A stretch of 64,000 nucleotides of DNA from Congeria kusceri (Eukaryota; Mollusca; Bivalvia; Myida; Dreissenidae). The notes under the pieces were generated by a model, which saw nothing but the letters and a program-made list of their open reading frames with translations, was not told the origin of the DNA and ran no database searches. The position numbers were made by a program, and so were the translations under genes. Shown here piece after piece: positions 38,535 through 49,799 of the stretch (the stretch's first letter is position 1; every line of letters starts with the position of its first letter). The DNA is taken from positions 36,354,426 through 36,418,425 of the forward strand of contig CM051036.1 of assembly GCA_027627225.1 (NCBI GenBank), given 5' to 3'.

Positions 38535-39044
38535 GTGAACTGATTTTAGTATGGAACAAACACTTGTGTATATCAGAGTAGAGTACTGCTCTTGAACAAA
38601 CAATAATTTCTTTTAAAATAAAATTAAATTATTTGTAGATTTTTAAAAGGTGATGACTAGACAACTTTGGTTCATACTTCTTTGACGGCTTTTTGTTGAA
38701 TAGCCATTTCTTTTTGCATAAAGTTGTTTTCTGATAAACAAAATATTGGTATGCATGAACATTTATCTATTGAGATCTAACCATATCTTATAATAATATA
38801 AAATCAACAGTAAACAGCCCATATTTTATAATCTAAACCACATAATACTAGTTCATAACAGCGAAAATACAAAGGTTATTGATACGATTTTATATACTTA
38901 CTAAGGGCATTGAATACAAACTTTGTTGATATCTGTTATTAGTTATTTAATTGTGTTTAAACATAAAGCGCAGACTATCACATGCAATTTAATGAGCACC
39001 AATTCTAAAGCATGCACAATGCAAAAATTCCCATAAGCCATCTT

Positions 39045-42000
39045 CTAGTACGGGACAGGAGCCAGTTCAGTCATGAAGGGTTCACGCTCTACAACACCAG
39101 AGTCCTGGATCACGCAGTCCACAACAGGCTTGTCAGATGCATTCTTTGCCTGGCTCTCAATTTTCTTTACGACGTCCATGCCTGACAGAACTTTACCAAA
39201 CACTACGTGGTGGCCGTCCAGCCATTCTGTCGACGTTGTGGTGATGAAAAACTGGGAACCATTGGTGTCTGGACCTGCATAAAACAGATTGTAAAATCTA
39301 TGAATGACAGTAGGGGACAGAAAGTGTGGTGAAATATGATATTGCCTTACTTGTTCGTGTTTTTTGTGTCAAATGTTTATTGGGCCCTGTCCGTACAGAA
39401 GTCAGGGCTTGCATTAAGGGAAGTTTAGGAGTAATTTACTCCCAGTTTTTGTCACAGGACTTCCAAAATTGCGGCCATGGAAGTTGTAGAACTTCCAAAA
39501 TTTCAGACATGGAAGTTTCATCATGTAAGGATGAGCAATTTAGAAGAAAAATTAAGTAATTTATTTAAATGTATACCTCTTTCACTGAATAAATTGGCAT
39601 ATAAACACTTGATGAAAAAGAATTGGCCTTAAAAACACCTTGAATTGTATACAGTACTTAATTTTATTTCTGAAATGCTCAGGAGTCAGGACTTGTGTAG
39701 CACAATACTGTCAAAACTTCTGAATATTATGAGCAAAACTTCCAAAATCAGACGTCAGGAAGTTTGAACTTCCAGTTTTCAAAAGTTAATGAATGCTCTG
39801 AGAAGTTATAGAGTAAAATATAACACAATTTTAATTGTCTGTATATGCTTTGGGACAAGCTGGGCAATACGGACAATTGATTTTGCAACCCCTAGTCCAA
39901 CAGGTCACTAGACAAGAGGGCCATGATGGCCCTAGGTCGCTCACCTGAGTTTAAGGCATAATGGCTAATAACAAGAGGGAAAAATGGCACTAAACACCTT
40001 ACCTGAGTATAAAGATCTGGGCCTTGCAATTTCAGATATTTTTTTAGTCTATATAAACCATGTGACCCACAGGGCATGGCCACCTTGTACCCCAGGGGCA
40101 TAATTTGAACAATATTTGTAGTGGACCACTTTTCAATGTTACATACCCAATATGATTCCACTGGGCCTAGCGGTTTCAGAGGAAATTTTTCAAGTCATTT
40201 TGCTATTTAAATGTATATAAACCAGGTGACCCCCAGGGGGTGGGACATCATTTGAACAATCTTTGTAGAGGACCACTCCACAATGTTTCATGCAAAATAT
40301 AAAACCTCTGGGCCTGAAGGTTTCAACAGGGAAGATTTTTAAGGCCCACTTGCCATATAAGTCTATATAAATCATGTGACGCCCCGGGTCATGACCACTT
40401 TTTACCCCAGGGGCATAATTTGAACAATCTTTGTAGAGGACCACTATACAATGTTACATATCAAATACGAAAAAACAGCGGTTTCAGGAGAATTTAAAGT
40501 CATTTGGCTATTTAAGTCTATATAAACAATGTGACCCCCAGGGCAGGGCTAGTTTTGATCAATGGGACATCATTTGAACAATCTTTGCAGAGGACCACTA
40601 TAAAATGTCACATACCACATATGAAACCTCTAGGCCTTGCAGTTTTAGAGGAAAAGATTTTCAAAGAGATCTTGCTATTTAAGTCCACATCAACCATGTG
40701 AGCCCTGGAGTATGGTCAGTTTTGAACCTAGGGGCATCATTTGAGCAGTCTTTGTAGAGGACCACTATACAATATTACATACCAAATATGAAACCTCTGG
40801 GCCTTGCAGTTTCAGAGAAGATTTTAAAAGCCACTTTGCTATTTAAGTATATATAACCCTGGTGACTCCTAGGGTGTGCCCAGTTTTGACCCTAGGGGCA
40901 TCATTTGATACAATGTTTCCAACCAAATATAAAACCTCTGGGCCTTGTGGTTTCAGAGGAGAAGTTTTTTAAAGTCATTTTGCTATTTACATTAACCATG
41001 TGAACCCTGGGGTGTGGATAGTTTTGACCCCATGGGCATCAATTGAACAATCTTTGTAGAGGACCACTATAGAATGTTATATACCAAATATGAAACCTCT
41101 GGGCCTTGCAGTTTCAGAGGAGAAGATTTTTAAAGTCATTTTGCTATATAAGTCTATATAAACCATGTGACCCCTGGGGCGTGGCCAGTTTTGACTCCAG
41201 GGGTATCATTTGAACAATATTAGTAGAGGACCACTAGAGGATGTCACATATCGAATATGAAAGCCCTGTCTAATATCTGGTACTAAAAAGTTGTTCTTCT
41301 GAAACGAGGTCCTTGGGTGGAGGCTGCCAACAAAGCATTCAGAACTTTGTTGGAGAGACATGATCTGTGTGTAGTTTTTTGTGTGCTGCACACATTTAAT
41401 TAAACTGTACAAATGAAAGGTTTAAAGTAGATGATTGCATCATTTTGCCTTACACAAAATTGTGCAGTTCCACCTAAGTTAAACTACTTAAAGATCTAAT
41501 GCTATCATTTCATATTTGGCATTTTATTATTAAATTAGAAATAGACACTTTGCCTGTAAACAAATTCAATGTAGTAGATCTAAAATGAAAATATATCACA
41601 TAAGACGGTCTTATATACTAAGACTGATTGACTACGTTTCTCACACATTGCCTAAACAATACATCCAGCTAATTTACTTACACAACAACATGGGTAACAT
41701 TTTCTATGCATTTCAATGGTCATCTCCAACGATTCTCTAAAGCACCCTCACAACACTGTGTAACTGGCTAGCTGGTTTGATAAGATCTAAAAATAGCACA
41801 CTGTATACACCTGGCTGGAATGTCGTCTGCTGTATTGATTTTTGAGTGTTGGAGGCTTATTGAAATTATAGTGCTGCAGTATAAACAATGTGACCCCCGG
41901 GGTGTAGTCAGTTTTGACCCCAGGAGCATAATTTGAACAATCTTTGTAGAGGACCACTATACAATGTTACATCCGAAATATAAAACCTCTGGGCCTTGCG

Positions 42001-44876
42001 GATTCAGAGGAGAAGATTTTAAAAGTCATTTTGCTATTTAAGTCTATATAAACCATGTCACCCCACAGGGTGTGGCCAATTTTGACCCCAGGGGGGTCAT
42101 TTGAACAATCTTTGTAGAGGACCATTATACAATGTTACCAACCAAATATAAAACCTATAGGCCTTGCAGTTTCAGAGGAGAAGATTTTTAAAGTCATTTG
42201 GCTATTTAAGTCTGTATAAACCATGTGACCCCCGGATTGTGGCTAGTTTTGACCCCAGGGGCATCATTTCAACACTCTTTGTAGAGGACCACTATGCAAT
42301 GCTACATACCAAACATGAAACCTCTGGGCCTTGCGCTTTCAGAGGAGAAGATTTTTAAAGTCATTTTGCTATACAAGTCTATATAAACCATGTGACCCCT
42401 GGGAAGTGGCCAGTTTTGACCCCAGGGGCATCATTTAAACAATCTTTGTAGAGGACCACTATACAATGTTACATACCAAATATGAAACCTCTAGGCCTTG
42501 CGGTTTCAGAGGAGACGATTTTTAAAGTCATTTTGCTATATAAGTCTATATAAACCATGTGACCCCTGGGGCGTGGCCAGCTTTAACCCCAGGGGCATCA
42601 TTTGAACAATCTTAGTAGAGGACCACTAGAGGATGTCACATATCAAATATGAAAGCACTGAGCCTTGCGGTTTCATAGGATAAGATTTTTAAAGTTTTCA
42701 CTTTGTAAATCTATTTTTAGCTCTGGTGACCTACATATGCAGCGGACCGGAAAGATTTGAACAACTTTGAAAGAGGTCCACCCAAGGATAATTCCTGTGA
42801 AGTTTGGTGAAAATCTGCCAAGCGGTTTAGGAGATGTTGTTTGAATGAAAAGTTGACGACGCACGCACGCACGCACGACGGACAACGGGCGATCACAAAA
42901 GCTCACCATGAGCACTTTGTGCTCCGGTGAGCTAAAAAAAAATGCAATGTGTTAATTGCACATTTTTTTTTCAGTAAGATATAATATCATTTTCTGAAAT
43001 ATTTCCCAATAATAACCAGGTAACACTCACTTAAATATATATAAATAATAAAATGTGAAAATATTGCTCATTTTATAAATGAATTAAATTAGAATTGTCA
43101 CATGAGTGACGGATATACCCCCACAATATGGCCTTGTCACAAAACTATGGCATCCATTCGAAAGACATGGACAGAGAGAGAATGCTTTAATTTGTGAATG
43201 GTCAACAGTGTATTTGGAAAAATTTAATTTCAATAGAAGCCATTACTCTGTCAGCATTTAGTGGTTTGTAACCAAAGTTGAACTTGATCTGTATTTTATG
43301 ATGATACACCTATGTACCAAAAAGAATTTAAATATGTGAAGCCTTTCATTAGTTAATGTCCATGTTTTTCGGGAATTTAAGTCAAAAATGGGCCATAACT
43401 CTGTCAAAATTTGGTGGTTTGTAACCAAAGTCGAACTTGACCTGTATTTTATGATGCTACACATGTGTACCAATAATTATTTCAATATGTCAAGCCATTG
43501 TTGAGTTATCATCAGGAAAGTATGTTTTTTAGGGAATTTAAGTCAAATTAAGGGCCATAACTTTGTAAAAATTTAGTGGTCAAACTTGACCCGTATTTTA
43601 TGATGCTACACATGTATACCAAGAATAATTTCAATATGTCATGCCATTCTTGAGTTATCGTCGGAAAATTATGTTTTTATGGAATTTTAAGTCGAAAAGG
43701 GGCCATTACTCTGTCAAAATTTAGTGGTTTGTAACCAACATCGAACTTAACCTGTATTCTACGATGTTTCACATTTTTACCAAAAATTATTTGAATATGT
43801 CAAACCTTTCTTGAGTTATCATCCGGAAACCATGTTTTTAGGGAATTATTTTAAGTCGAAACGGGGCCATAACTTAGTCAAAATATAGTGGTTTGTAACC
43901 AACATCAAACTTGACCTGTATTCTATGATGTTACACATGTGTACCAAAAACTATTTGAATATGTCAAGCCTTTCTTGAGTTATCATCCGGAAACGAAAAA
44001 CCAACAGACCGACGGAACGACAAGCTCACTCCTATATAGCCCCCCTAAACTTCGTTTGTGGGGGTATAAAAAAATATTGTCACCATTGTCTATAATGGCT
44101 TCTGGCAACGCTAACACAGATGTTTAAATTAAGATCGCAATGGTGAGTGGATATGGTGTCCGCCTTGCGACCAGTAGGTCCAGGGTTCGAACCCCACTCA
44201 AGTAGCATTTTCCTGATCTTTCAAAAGACACAAAGTACTGGTTCTTCCCAGGAAATGGACTAGAGAGTGTCTCTATATGCCTAAGTCTTTTGATGCAATC
44301 AAGCTAACATAAATAGGATTAAACTAAGTTTAATTTAGGAAAGACACTGCGCAGTTACCCGCATTTGCCATGCTTATCCAGCCTGGTCCATAATGCTTCA
44401 GCTGGAAGTTCTCGTCCGCAAACCTCTCTCCGTAGATGCTCTTTCCACCAGTACCATCCTTGTTGGTGAAATCACCCCCTGAAAGAAAACATTTACTACT
44501 AACAGCACCTTGTGCCATAGAACTCACATAATAGGCATGAAACAAATTATACATTCACAGTAATATTTCACAATAAAAACTAATTATTGGTCAATTGGTA
44601 CAACATAAAAAACAATTAACTTGCTTAGTATCTTCGTTGCTAAGAACCACAGTAACAAGAAAACAAACCTTGAATCATGAAGTTTTCAATTACTCTATGA
44701 AAAAGGCTGCCTTTGTAGCCAAAGCCTTGTGTGTGCTGTACAAGTTGAACGAAGTTGTCCACTGTCTTTGGAACAATGTCTCCAAACAGGCCAATTTCTA
44801 TCCTTCCCGCAGGCTCATTCCCAATGGTAATGTCGAAATAAACAATCTTCGTTACTTTGGCATCCTCAGCAACAGC
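39045..44876 (-). CDS. PPIB: CycB: cyclophilin B-like peptidyl-prolyl isomerase, exons 2-4 (exon 1 not found)
   Basis: The recognised exons are 44876-44669, 44478-44359 and 39274-39045 (208+120+230 bp, 185 codons plus TAG). All have GT..AG borders and the same phases as CycA. The domain starts VYFDITIG, continues through [11 protein letters not shown] (catalytic R, F, Q), GGDFT, SIYGERF, MANAG and FFIT, then [10 protein letters not shown] (W, L, H). Features such as [18 protein letters not shown] resemble cyclophilin B, an ER-lumen proline isomerase. Exon 2 begins in phase 0 with AVAEDAK, so a separate signal-peptide exon upstream is expected, but none could be identified between 44.9 and 64 kb. 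Intron 3 is 5.1 kb and contains two Helitron-like elements and a SINE. The unit duplication cuts this intron, so only this copy keeps exons 2-3. Confidence 0.85.
39400..39797. repeat. Intron 3 shared block in CycB, unit 2
   Basis: This is the counterpart of 17098-17495 in the intact CycB gene, with a few substitutions. Confidence 0.75.
39912..42935 (+). mobile_element. Helitron-like element with about 168-bp repeats, intact 3' end, in CycB intron 3
   Basis: This has the same layout as 17610-20637 but is complete. The right end reads GCTCACCATGAGCAC, TTTGTGCTCC, GGTGAGCTAA. GCTCACC pairs with GGTGAGC and, inside that, GAGCAC pairs with GTGCTC, giving a nested hairpin immediately before a terminal CTAA. 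It sits in intron 3 of CycB. The tandem units break between GCTCACCA and TGAGCAC of this hairpin. No transposase or helicase is encoded. Confidence 0.7.
43100..44070 (+). mobile_element. Second Helitron-like family with about 150-bp tandem repeats (CycB intron 3)
   Basis: Left TATACCCCCAC (43114-43124) and right GTGGGGGTATA (44058-44068) are exact inverted repeats. The right end forms a hairpin (CCCCC..AAAC TTC GTTT..GGGGG). The core is about five degenerate repeats with landmarks GGGCCATAACT, GTGGTTTGTAACCAA, TTGAGTTATCATC and ATGATG-TACACATGTGTACC. The design matches the first family (subterminal inverted repeats, 3' hairpin, repeat core) with different sequence. No CTRR end is evident. Confidence 0.55.
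44131..44335 (+). mobile_element. tRNA-derived SINE in CycB intron 3
   Basis: The head has a pol III B-box, GGGTTCGAACCCC, at about 44190, with an A-box-like ATATGGTGTCCGCC about 40 nt earlier. The cloverleaf cannot be completed (only three T-stem pairs), so it is not a functional tRNA. The body continues through TTCTTCCCAGGAAATGGACT to AAGCTAACATAAATAGG, the kind of body and tail I associate with mollusc SINEs. It lies between CycB exon 3 and the Helitron-like repeats. Confidence 0.65.
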
Positions 44877-44947
44877 CTTATTAAATTAAAGATTAAAACA
44901 TTCCATGGATATGAAATCAATAGCATATCTGAGTGGTAATAATATAA

Positions 44948-46876
44948 ACAAGAGGGCCATGATGGCCCAGAGCGCTCACCTGAGAACTGGTACAGAAGAA
45001 GACCATACTGTTGTGACAGGTTTGAAAACTAAGGTATCTGAACAATATGCAGAGGGGGATAGGATTAATTTTGATTTAAAACATCGGTTAGTGCAATGGG
45101 CTAACTTAAGTATAAGTTGGGTAGCGGATGTGCAGTTTTTTTGCTAATGGTTCTCAAATCATTTTTCTCTATATTCTTACCTGACCCTTTTTCGTTCAGT
45201 CATTGACAATTCTGGACAATGCAGAAACAGTAGATTTTGATGTCTTTTTGGCAAACAGTTTTGGATAACTAGTTGCAATGCGATAATACGATGGCTGTGC
45301 TTTAAGGTAAAGTTTTGCTTTTTCTTTGATAATTTTCTGTCCACTGATGATAATGACATTAATGCAGGCTCTGAAGACATCAATGTTGCATGTACAAATA
45401 ACTGCACGCAAGTCTTGCAACTGTTGGAAATCAAATTTTATCAATCAAGTTTTATGGTCATGCACAAACTGTGTAAGTTTGGTCAACACTGAATCACAAA
45501 TCGTGTGTTCAAGCCAATCATTGATAACTTGTTGATGTTTTTTTCCAAACACAAGGGGCAACAACTCTGGTGTTATGCCCGATCATGCTTATATTTGACT
45601 CCACCTGTAGTCTTACGTTCATAGACAAACTGTACACGATTGGTGAAAATTGGATGAAAAATGAAGTCTCTATCCTGAATAATGTCCATTTTTGCATATT
45701 TTTTCACAAACAAAGGACAATAACTCTGATGTTTCTGGCCCGATCAAGCTCATATTCGACTTCACCTTTAATCTTATGGTCATAGATAAACTGTGCAAGA
45801 TTGGTGAAGATTGGATGAAAAATGAAGTCTCTATCCTGAATAATGTCCATTATTGCCATTTTTCCCCTATATAAAGTCGGTACCGAAAACGGTACTATTC
45901 CCAATCCGATTTTCTTACCATTTTTCCCAATTTGAAGTTAAAAATTCCCAAATGTAAGAAAAAAATCCAAAAAGGCCCTGAAAAGATCGAAGATGTTCCT
46001 GTATTTTACTTTTGTTTTACCCAAGCGTAAACCTGCACGCACAGCTGCAGGGCCTTCCCCAGGCCGTTTTAGCGCCCTGGTGCCTGGGCGCTTAAATTTT
46101 AACTTGAACATATCTGGGGCGCCTAAATTAGTGTTCACCTTTAATCTTTGGCGTAAAAAAAAATATGTTTGTTTCAGGTAACATGCCCCAAAAAATTAGG
46201 GTACGTAGGTCGGGATTTTTTTTTTTTTTTTTTTTTTCTTGGTAACTGGTCAACTTGAAGATTCTAAAACTGAATAAATATTCAAAACGTATCAGTAATA
46301 TCCTTAAACATTGTTTATAAGTGGATACTATCAAAACAAAACACTTATTTATCCAAAAACACATTTAATTATTGAAAAAGGTAAATAAACCAAAAATCAA
46401 TCTGACAAACCCAATAAAATGTTCTAGGGTCGGGGCATTTTTTTAGGGTAGGTCAGGTTACCTGAAACAAACATATAATTTTTTTTTTGTATATTTTTTA
46501 ATGAAACAAATGGCAATAACTCTGGTGTTTGAAAAATGATCTGGCCCATTTTGGGCGTCTGCTGAGAACTGATGGTCATACTGTGAAAGTTTGGTTAAGA
46601 TTGAATGGACAATAAAGTCTATACGTTGGATAAGGGCATTTTTGCACTGTTTTTGAATGAAAAAGGGGCGATAACTCTGGTGTATCTGGTGTGACATGGC
46701 CAAATAACAATCCCATCCGAGATTTTATGGTCATACACAAACTGTGCAGTCAAGATTGAATAAAAAATGTAGTATTTATCTCGATAACGGTCCAAATTGT
46801 TGACGGCAAACGGACGCCGCCGGAGAGATCCCCTATACCAATAGCTCAACGAGCACTTCGTGCTCAGGTGAGCTAA
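44948..46876 (+). mobile_element. Helitron-like element, 1.93 kb, with a nested TIR insertion
   Basis: The left end is ACAAGAGGGCCATGATGGCC with GCGCTCACCTGAG. The right end is GAGCACTTCGTGCTC, AGGTGAG and CTAA at 46873-46876. The first 600 bp match 3219-3700 (for example AGAACTGG-ACAGA, GATTTAAAACATCGGTTAG). The core has repeats as in 3700-4700. It is interrupted by an insertion at 46158-46479. It lies upstream of CycB exon 2. Confidence 0.7.
46158..46479. mobile_element. Small TIR element nested in the Helitron-like element
   Basis: TATGTTTGTTTCAGGTAAC at the left is matched in reverse complement by GTTACCTGAAACAAACATA at the right. The next bases, TGCCCC and GGGGCA, also mirror. The interior is mostly T/A-rich. 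Non-autonomous, class unknown. Confidence 0.6.
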
Positions 46877-47619
46877 TAAATCAGTGATCAGTCAGTCATC
46901 ATGGTCAGTTGAAATGACACTAAAAAAGGAATGGTGCATATGATGTACATCGGCGCTTGGTTGTTAAAAAAAAGTGTTTTTTTCCCTTATATAACAAGGT
47001 CCATTACCAATACTAAATAATTTTTTTATGGTTTATTTTTCCCCATTGGAAGAAAAAAAATCCACAATCTGAAGTAACAAAATGCTAAATACATAGGAAA
47101 TGTGATTCTAAGTTATAATCATAAACTTATTTGTATGGGTATAAATAAACACCATTAAAATACCAAATTCAACCAATATAACACCCGTTTAAGTTGTTTC
47201 TCAATTAAATTTCTTTATTTTTCCCATTTGCACGTTTTCATGCCGCAAAATTCCCAATTGGATGGATACCGGACCCATGCCCAAAGCAGTGAAAAAAAAT
47301 CGATGAACAAACAAACAATCTTAATCCATGGGTGAAAGTGTTCAATATTAATACTGATTTCAGTATTTTGGGAAGTTTTCATCCAGCACAAACTACATAC
47401 TGTGTTCCGATGGAGTTGCGTCACTAACGATTTGTTGAATAATCAAAAAAGGAAGATAACACTTACAATTTTTAATAAAAGATTATAAGCTGTAAAAATA
47501 TCTTACACACATAAGCCTTATGATAAGGCAATCAACGAATAAACAATTATTTCATTCGGAATCCTGCAAAACACCAAACCACACAACACTGTCTATAAGT
47601 TAAATTTGACAACTTGCAC
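46877..47619. other. No gene seen
   Basis: AT-rich sequence. CGGCGCTTGGTTGTTAAAA at about 46952 is mirrored by AACAACCAAGTGCC at about 48301, so 46952-48312 could be an older TIR element enclosing the smaller ones listed next. The support for that is weak. Confidence 0.35.
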
Positions 47620-47973
47620 GACGGAGTCGCGGTATCTGTAACAATGGAAGCACAATCCTTTCCAATTTTGAAAAAAATCAATAGTGTACAGTATTACCTG
47701 AAAGGAAATAACTTGCGCACAAAACCCACTGGGAACTACTTCTAATACTTCGGCACAGACGACAGAGTAAAAACAATATCTGATTACTTAAATGAAATCG
47801 ATGAGACTCTTAGCAGAAATGGATTATACAAGCAAGTTTTAAGAAAAAAAAAAAAACTTAGCAATAGTCTACGCATTTTTATATAGTTTTCATGATAACA
47901 TGCCAAATCTAGAATGTGTGGGGTTTTGTTAACAAAGAAATGTCCGCTAGATGACGTTTACCGCGACTCCGTC
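47620..47973 (+). mobile_element. TIR-bounded mini-element with a decayed coding fragment
   Basis: GACGGAGTCGCGGTA (47620-47634) and TACCGCGACTCCGTC (47959-47973) are perfect 15-bp inverted repeats. Directly after the left repeat an ATG (47644) opens a protein-like frame (MEAQSFPILKKINSVQYYLK...) with an in-frame TAA at codon 34 (47743). The frame then stays open past a poly-Lys tract (YFGTDDRVKTISDYLNEID...). The composition looks coding, but I do not recognise the family. It is probably the remnant of a transposon ORF. Confidence 0.45.
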
Positions 47974-48085
47974 CGTACCGCGACTCCATCCAAATAGAGA
48001 ATAGTAAAACCTAGTAGTTCAGTATCATGAAAATATTTCAGTATTTTCAAAATGTTCTACTTTCACCCATTTTAATCCTATACGT

Positions 48086-48268
48086 ATATATAAATACACA
48101 AGGTAGCTCACTGCCATATACCATAGTAACGGAAGGCCAATTCATATGTTTGGTTCCCAAAATCAACAAAGTCATGATGCATGCATTCCGTCCGTGTACT
48201 TCTTAGCTGAATAGACCTCCGTTATAATTACAGTAAATGGCAAGTGAGCTACCTTGTGTATATATTTA
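48086..48268. mobile_element. MITE with about 30-bp terminal inverted repeats
   Basis: TACACAAGGTAGCTCACT at the left is the reverse complement of AGTGAGCTACCTTGTGTA at the right, extended by TATATA and GCCAT on the two sides. It is about 183 bp with no coding capacity, in an AT-rich target. Confidence 0.7.
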
Positions 48269-48410
48269 ATATAGGGACTAGACGATTTTTTTAGTTGTTA
48301 AACAACCAAGTGCCTATGATTCTGCCGTCACACTCCAATTATTGAGAATTCATTAAACCAAAACACACACATTGTTTGACTACAGGAAGTATCCCTTATT
48401 CTTCAGATAC

Positions 48411-48535
48411 CGTTATATCTTAGATACCGTTTCTTCACAAGATACTATAGAATAACAGCGTATTCAGTATCCCGTTATATCTTAGATACCGTTTCTTCAC
48501 AAGATACTATAGAATAACAGCGTATTCAGTATCCT
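48411..48535. repeat. 62-bp direct duplication
   Basis: Two adjacent, nearly perfect 62-bp copies start CGTTATATCTTAGATACC. Within each, AGATACCG and its mirror-like AGATACTAT recur. Confidence 0.8.
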
Positions 48536-49630
48536 GACAATCAGGAAATATATGCTTTTATGCAGACATCGTCTTTCAGTAAACAAAAGCCACACAATCA
48601 TGTTAAATCGGCAAAGTAATCACTCTTTTAAAGCGCTAATTTCATATTCTGTTCTTGTGCTTAACAGCAGTGCTAGTACCCTTTTCCATTGATATTCACT
48701 TGATTTTTCGAACTTAATCTGAAAAATATTTCACTATACATGAGATTAAAATTGATTGCTCTGTAAGTTTGTAAAGAACAATAGCGCGTTCACCAGCTTT
48801 ATATGACGTCATAACCCAAACAAATACAAGAAACGGAATCAAAAGACGCTTGTTTTTTTTATGGGAGATCATTATGGTTGACCTTTTCTGATTGCTGTCA
48901 TTTGTTTATAAAGTGAGATTTTACAGATTTTGTATTTTGAAAATAAAGATAGATATTTTGTTCATATTTAATATGATTTAAAAACGAGTATGGTAAAACC
49001 TTATTTAAGTACGATTTCATAGCATCGTTAAGAGGAACGGTATCTAAAGAACAGACCATACTGCATCACATTCTAATTTATACAAAAATGATTTATTTCA
49101 TTCATTCAATATTAAATTAATATTTCATTGAATGATTATGATAATTATCCCTGTCAGGGCACTTATAATCATTGAGGTACGAGTTGACTAGGGTACGAGT
49201 TGACCAAGATGCAAATGTGTACGAGTAAGCTAAGGAACGGTTTGACTACGGTACAAATTGACTAGATCCAACATTAACGCTACGCTTGCCACATGCCAGT
49301 ATCATGTACAGGTGTTTTATTTATTGATTATGTTAATAGAAAAGCCATACACAAGCAACAATGGTGCCCAGAAGAAACGACAACAACCGCAAACTTCTGT
49401 TCATTTTCGTTTGTTGACAAGTTCCACGTATTAACTTCGGTTAATCAAATACCGTACCTATCAAACCGGCAACAAGTTCAACCGGCCACAAAAAGTCAAA
49501 CCGGTCACTGGTATGTCGGAAAATGTCAAACCGGCCTTGTTTTTGTGTTTCTCTAGAATGATCGATTTGCTGATGGTGTGAATTATATCTATTAATCGTA
49601 TCATATTATAACAACAATAAATATAGGATG
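48536..49630. other. No gene; GGTACGAGTTGAC and CAAACCGG repeat region at 49176-49556
   Basis: From 49176 the motif GGTACGAGTTGAC recurs in direct orientation with variants. From about 49460 a CAAACCGGYC motif recurs three or four times. This looks like the inside of a degenerate transposon. The open frame at 49293-49556 runs through it and is not supported as a gene. Before 49140 nothing is recognisable. Confidence 0.4.
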
Positions 49631-49631
49631 T

Positions 49632-49775
49632 GTTTGTTTTGGGTGTGATAACGCGTGATATCATTACCGGAAAGGGAGACAATTAATATTTCCACGAGCG
49701 CTTTTGCGAGTGAAAATATGTAAATTGTCTCCCTTTCTGGTTATGATATCACGCGTTATCACACCCAAAACAAAC
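49632..49775. repeat. 144-bp near-perfect palindrome
   Basis: Arms of about 60 nt (GTTTGTTTTGGGTGTGATAA, then CGCGTGATATCATTACCGG) are mirrored by the second half with only a few mismatches. The loop is about 25 nt, GAGCGCTTTTGCGAG-like. It would form a long hairpin or cruciform and is probably a foldback MITE. A minus-strand frame over it is an artefact. Confidence 0.8.
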
Positions 49776-49799
49776 AAATTTTCATTTTATTTTACTGTA

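Larger units (their letters stand above)
20638..42908. repeat. Tandem segmental duplication, unit 2 (22,271 bp)
   Basis: This is the second full copy of the unit. Up to about 29521 I found only a few base changes from unit 1 (for example 2192 versus 22382, and near 8492 versus 28680). After that, changes and indels are frequent. Unit-2-specific gains are a 10-bp insertion at 29521, 1.67 kb at 30166, about 80 bp at 32361, more 36-bp repeats near 34.3 kb and many more 18-bp repeats at 36.9 kb. About 145 bp present at 10805-10960 of unit 1 is missing. The right edge is GCTCACCA at 42901-42908, where unique flank begins. Confidence 0.9.

Noticed and set aside
44131..44205. tRNA gene
   Set aside because: A B-box is present, but the T stem has only three pairs and no consistent cloverleaf forms; a SINE tail follows.
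44595..44939. 114-codon plus-strand frame
   Set aside because: It is antisense to CycB exon 2.
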